38,859 nt of DNA from Gammaproteobacteria bacterium UBA7310 (GTDB lineage Bacteria > Pseudomonadota > Gammaproteobacteria > Pseudomonadales > Ketobacteraceae), in assembly GCA_002471665.1 (NCBI GenBank), contig DKQK01000049.1, positions 19,502 through 58,360 on the forward strand, given 5' to 3'. Shown here one piece after another: positions 35,549 to 38,859 of the stretch. Both the position numbers and the translations under genes were made by a program. Each line of letters starts with the position of its first letter. The first letter of the stretch is position 1. The notes under the pieces were generated by a model. The model was not told the DNA's origin and ran no database searches. It saw only the letters and a list, made by a program, of their open reading frames with translations.

Positions 35549-36355
35549 TTGGTTAGAGACACTACCCAACCATCAATTCGTATCGTTCAACTCTCAGACT
35601 GTCATCTGTTCAAGAGTACAGAGGGCAAGTTGCTGGGCCTGAACACAGAGCAGAGTCTGGCGCTGGTCATGGACCTGATTCAGGATCAGCAGCATGCTAT
35701 TGATCTGGTGTTGGCCACCGGGGATCTGTCCCAGGATGGCAGTAGCGAATCCTATGCCCGCTTCCACCAATGGATGGAGGCGTTCAGCTGCCCGGTGTAC
35801 TGGCTGCCCGGTAATCACGATCTCACTGACATTATGGCCAATCATCAGGCCGCCCAGCGCATGAGCCCCTGTGTTATTGATGCCGGTAATTGGCAGATCA
35901 TCATGCTGGATTCCACCATTCGCGGCAAAGTGCCGGGTAACTTTGCCGCATCCGAGTTGCAGTTTTTGCAGCAGGCACTGCAGGCATCCACCGGCAAACA
36001 TGTCTTGATTGCATTGCATCACCAGCCGGTGCCGGTGGGCAGCGCCTGGCTGGATCAGCAAATCGTTGGTAATGCCGCTGAATTCTTCAAAGTGGTGGAC
36101 CAGTTCACCAATGTGCAAGCCATCATCTGGGGCCATGTTCACCAGGTGTTTGAAACCCGGCGTAACGGTGTACAGTTGATGTCGGTACCGTCCACCTGTG
36201 TACAGTTTCTGCCCAATAGCAAGGATTTTGCGGTGGACAAGACCAGCCCGGGCTACCGCTGGCTGGACCTGCACGCAGATGGCACCATCGGCACCGGAGT
36301 CTCCCGGGTGACCGGTGTGGATTTTGTGGTGGATTACAGCGTCAAAGGCTATTAG
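35549..36355 (+). CDS. cpdA: 3',5'-cyclic-AMP phosphodiesterase
   Basis: Class III cAMP phosphodiesterase (calcineurin-like metallophosphoesterase), 268 residues, hydrolysing cAMP to AMP in the cytoplasm. The two-metal site motifs occur in order: SDCHL (Asp17, His19), GDLSQDG (Asp59), GNHD (Asn89, His90), ALHHQP and GHVHQ. The TTG start precedes the first strand IRIVQLSD by only eight codons; no ATG is available nearby. yqiA follows after ten bases. A CRP-like repeat upstream suggests feedback by the cAMP receptor. Confidence 0.95.
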   Translation: MVRDTTQPSIRIVQLSDCHLFKSTEGKLLGLNTEQSLALVMDLIQDQQHAIDLVLATGDLSQDGSSESYARFHQWMEAFSCPVYWLPGNHDLTDIMANHQAAQRMSPCVIDAGNWQIIMLDSTIRGKVPGNFAASELQFLQQALQASTGKHVLIALHHQPVPVGSAWLDQQIVGNAAEFFKVVDQFTNVQAIIWGHVHQVFETRRNGVQLMSVPSTCVQFLPNSKDFAVDKTSPGYRWLDLHADGTIGTGVSRVTGVDFVVDYSVKGY

Positions 36356-36365
36356 TCTGAGCCCC

Positions 36366-36956
36366 ATGGCAGAACGCTTTCATCTTTTTTATATCCATGG
36401 TTTCAACAGCTCCCCCCAATCGGCCAAGGCCCGCATTCTGGGTGACGCGGTGGCGGACGATCCCCGGGTTCAGTTGCATGTGCCCGCTTTACCCTATGAT
36501 CCCGGCCAATCCATTGCCATCCTCAAGGCCGAAGTGGAACAGTGTCTTCCGGAACCCGTGGGCTTGGTGGGCAGTTCCATGGGAGGTTTTTACGGCACCT
36601 GGCTGGCGGAGCATTATGCTCTGCCGCTGGTGCTGGTGAACCCGGCCATTCGCCCGTTTGAATTGCTGCGGGATTATCTCGGAGTGAACGAGAATGTGTA
36701 TACTGGTGAGCGTTACGAGTTCACCGAGCAACACATTCAGGAGCTACGGCAGCTGGATATTCCCCAGGTCAGCCAGCCCGAGCGTTACCTGTTGCTCACC
36801 CAGACCGCCGATGAGGTGCTGGATTACCGGCAGGGCGTGGCGAAATTCGCCCACAGCAAACAGATCGTGGAAGAAGGTGGCTCCCACGGTTTTGACGGCT
36901 TTGAACGCCATTTACCCACCCTCTATTCGTTTTTCAACCTGACACAACCGGAATAA
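36366..36956 (+). CDS. yqiA: YqiA/YcfP-family alpha/beta hydrolase (esterase)
   Basis: Small cytoplasmic esterase of 196 residues (E. coli YqiA about 193), active on short acyl esters in vitro as far as I recall. Seen: FYIHGFNSSPQSAKA with the oxyanion loop, the nucleophile elbow GLVGSSMGGFYG, NPAIRPFELL, and the His motif EEGGSHGFDGFERH near the end. The frame runs 17 codons further upstream, overlapping the end of cpdA, but the family begins at MAERFHLFY. parE starts nine bases after the stop. Confidence 0.94.
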   Translation: MAERFHLFYIHGFNSSPQSAKARILGDAVADDPRVQLHVPALPYDPGQSIAILKAEVEQCLPEPVGLVGSSMGGFYGTWLAEHYALPLVLVNPAIRPFELLRDYLGVNENVYTGERYEFTEQHIQELRQLDIPQVSQPERYLLLTQTADEVLDYRQGVAKFAHSKQIVEEGGSHGFDGFERHLPTLYSFFNLTQPE

Positions 36957-36965
36957 CCCAATTCT

Positions 36966-38855
36966 ATGGCAGACAATAATTACACCTCGGAATCCATTGA
37001 AGTACTGAGTGGACTGGACCCGGTGCGCAAACGCCCCGGCATGTACACGGATACCACCCGCCCTAATCATCTGGCTCAGGAAGTCATCGATAACAGTGTG
37101 GACGAAGCCCTGGCCGGTCATGCCAGCAAGATCGAGGTTACCCTGTACAAGGATGGTTCGCTTGAGGTGACCGATGACGGCCGCGGTATGCCGGTGGACA
37201 TTCATCCCGAAAAGGGTGTGCCCGGTGTGGAAGTGATTCTGTCCACCCTGCACTCCGGTGGCAAGTTCTCCAACAAGAACTATCAGTTCTCCGGTGGTTT
37301 GCACGGTGTGGGGGTGTCCGTGGTGAACGCCCTCTCCACCATGCTGGAGATTACCATCCGGCGGGATGGTAATGTTTACCGCATGGGATTCAAGAACGGT
37401 GACAAAGCCACTGAGTTGGACATCATCGACACCTGCGGCAAGCGCAACACCGGCACCTCACTGCGTTTTATGGCGGATCCAAAATATTTTGATTCCCCCA
37501 AGTATTCCGTGGCGCGGCTGTCTCACCTGTTGCGGGCAAAGGCGGTGCTGTGCCCGGGTCTGCACGTTAAGTTCACCGACCAGAACAGTGGTGAAGTACA
37601 GGAATGGTGTTACGAGGATGGCCTCAAGGATTATCTGTTGAGCGCCAACCGTGGCTGGAACTTGTTGCCGGAAGAACCCTTCATCGGTGCCATGAGTGCG
37701 GACACCGAAGCGGTGGACTGGGCCGTGCAATGGCTGCCTGAAGGCGGCGAGCTGATCACGGAAAGTTATGTAAACCTGATCCCCACCGCCCAGGGTGGTA
37801 CCCATGTGAACGGCCTGCGCACCGGCCTGCTGGAAGCCATGCGTGAGTATTGTGAGAATCGCAACCTGTTGCCGCGGGGTGTAAAGCTCACGGCGGATGA
37901 CGTGTGGGATAAATGCACCTATGTGTTGTCGGTAAAAATGCAGGATCCCCAGTTTGCCGGGCAGACCAAAGAGAAATTGTCATCACGCCAGACGGCGGCG
38001 TTTGTGTCCGGTGTAGTGAAAGACGCGTTCAGTCTGTGGTTGCATCAGCATACTGCGGAAGGGGATGCGCTGGCGGATCTGGCGGTGAGTAACGCGCAGA
38101 AGCGCATGCGCGCCAGCAAGAAAGTGATACGCAAAAAAGTCACCGCCGGCCCGGCTTTGCCCGGTAAGCTGGCGGATTGTTCCAGTCAGGATTCCGAGCG
38201 CTCGGAATTGTTTCTGGTGGAAGGGGATTCCGCCGGTGGCTCTGCCAAGCAGGCCCGGGATCGGGAATTTCAGGCGGTAATGCCCCTGCGCGGTAAAATC
38301 CTCAACACCTGGGAAGTGGATTCCACCGAGATACTGGCATCCCAGGAGGTGCATGATATTTCCGTGGCCATCGGCCTGGAGCCGGGCTCGGATGACCTCA
38401 GTAATCTGCGCTATAGCAAAATCTGTATACTGGCGGACGCTGATTCCGATGGCCTGCACATCGCCACCCTGCTATGCGCTCTGTTTGTACGGCATTTTCG
38501 ACCGCTGGTGCTGGCCGGTCACGTGTATGTGGCCATGCCGCCCCTGTACCGCATCGATGTGGCGAAAGACATGTACTATGCCCTGGATGAAGACGAAAAG
38601 CAGGGCGTACTGGATCGCATCAAAGCCGAGAAAAAACGCGGCAATATCCAGGTTACCCGCTTTAAGGGTTTGGGCGAAATGAACCCCTTGCAATTGCGGG
38701 AAACCACCATGACCCCGGACACCCGCCGTTTGGTGCAGCTCATTGTGGAGCAGGGGGATGACACCAACGAGGCCATGGATTTGTTGCTGGCCAAGAAACG
38801 GGCCGGGGACCGCAAGGAATGGCTGGAGACGAAAGGAAATCTGGCGGTGGTGTGA
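36966..38855 (+). CDS. parE: DNA topoisomerase IV subunit B
   Basis: ATPase subunit of topoisomerase IV, 629 residues (E. coli ParE 630), which with ParC separates linked chromosomes. GHKL ATPase motifs: VIDNSVDEALAG, DDGRGMPVDIHPEKG and GGLHGVGVSVVNALS. The TOPRIM domain has FLVEGDSAGGSAKQARDR with the catalytic Glu, and ICILADADSDGLHIATL with the metal-binding Asp residues; FKGLGEMNPLQLRETTM follows. ParE rather than GyrB because of the length (no 165-residue insert) and the yqiA neighbour. The gene is complete, ending four bases before the window does; parC should follow. Confidence 0.97.
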   Translation: MADNNYTSESIEVLSGLDPVRKRPGMYTDTTRPNHLAQEVIDNSVDEALAGHASKIEVTLYKDGSLEVTDDGRGMPVDIHPEKGVPGVEVILSTLHSGGKFSNKNYQFSGGLHGVGVSVVNALSTMLEITIRRDGNVYRMGFKNGDKATELDIIDTCGKRNTGTSLRFMADPKYFDSPKYSVARLSHLLRAKAVLCPGLHVKFTDQNSGEVQEWCYEDGLKDYLLSANRGWNLLPEEPFIGAMSADTEAVDWAVQWLPEGGELITESYVNLIPTAQGGTHVNGLRTGLLEAMREYCENRNLLPRGVKLTADDVWDKCTYVLSVKMQDPQFAGQTKEKLSSRQTAAFVSGVVKDAFSLWLHQHTAEGDALADLAVSNAQKRMRASKKVIRKKVTAGPALPGKLADCSSQDSERSELFLVEGDSAGGSAKQARDREFQAVMPLRGKILNTWEVDSTEILASQEVHDISVAIGLEPGSDDLSNLRYSKICILADADSDGLHIATLLCALFVRHFRPLVLAGHVYVAMPPLYRIDVAKDMYYALDEDEKQGVLDRIKAEKKRGNIQVTRFKGLGEMNPLQLRETTMTPDTRRLVQLIVEQGDDTNEAMDLLLAKKRAGDRKEWLETKGNLAVV

Positions 38856-38859
38856 CGGT

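Overview
The window is a chromosomal segment of a gammaproteobacterium. I infer an organism from the Pseudomonas / Alcanivorax / Ketobacter side of the class, because the order glnE-ilvE ... msbA ... waaA ... thiC-nudF-yqiB-cpdA-yqiA-parE matches, from memory, the arrangement around the LPS core genes in Pseudomonas, and nudF-yqiB-cpdA-yqiA-parE is also the E. coli order. Coding density is high. I see no rRNA or tRNA genes, insertion sequences or CRISPR arrays.

Region 1 (1-10.5 kb) is a mixed envelope block: a secreted CocE-type hydrolase predicted to be a lipoprotein (+), an RND/MMPL-family exporter and a YqhA-family membrane protein (both -), an orphan GspE/PilB-type ATPase (+), and a tightly coupled pair made of an acyltransferase-3 protein and an uncharacterised GT-C-like membrane protein (+). 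Region 2 (10.5-14.6 kb) holds the nitrogen-control enzyme glnE and the aminotransferase ilvE, ended by a strong hairpin terminator. Region 3 (14.6-32.1 kb) is the cell-surface glycan (LPS core / O-antigen) cluster: an ELM1-family protein, nine predicted sugar transferases of several families (four GT4, one CgeB-like, two GT2, one other GT-A protein, one GT25), a YrbL-family kinase-like protein, ugd, msbA, a WaaL-type ligase and waaA. Region 4 (32.2 kb to the end) is housekeeping: thiC, then nudF-yqiB-cpdA-yqiA-parE.

In region 3, Ugd makes UDP-glucuronate, the glycosyltransferases would build the core oligosaccharide on the Kdo residues added by WaaA, MsbA flips the lipid A-core to the periplasmic face, and the ligase joins a polymer to it. 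The usual neighbours between ilvE and msbA (heptosyltransferases waaF and waaC, and the heptose kinase waaP) are not present in this window. A YrbL-like protein with all the main kinase catalytic residues sits instead inside a glycosyltransferase operon through two 4-base start/stop overlaps. This is the best candidate here for an undescribed function: phosphorylation of a core sugar by a non-WaaP kinase. Genes from about 22 to 30 kb look less GC-rich than the flanks and are arranged in alternating directions with convergent genes touching or overlapping, which suggests an exchangeable serotype-like island between conserved anchors.
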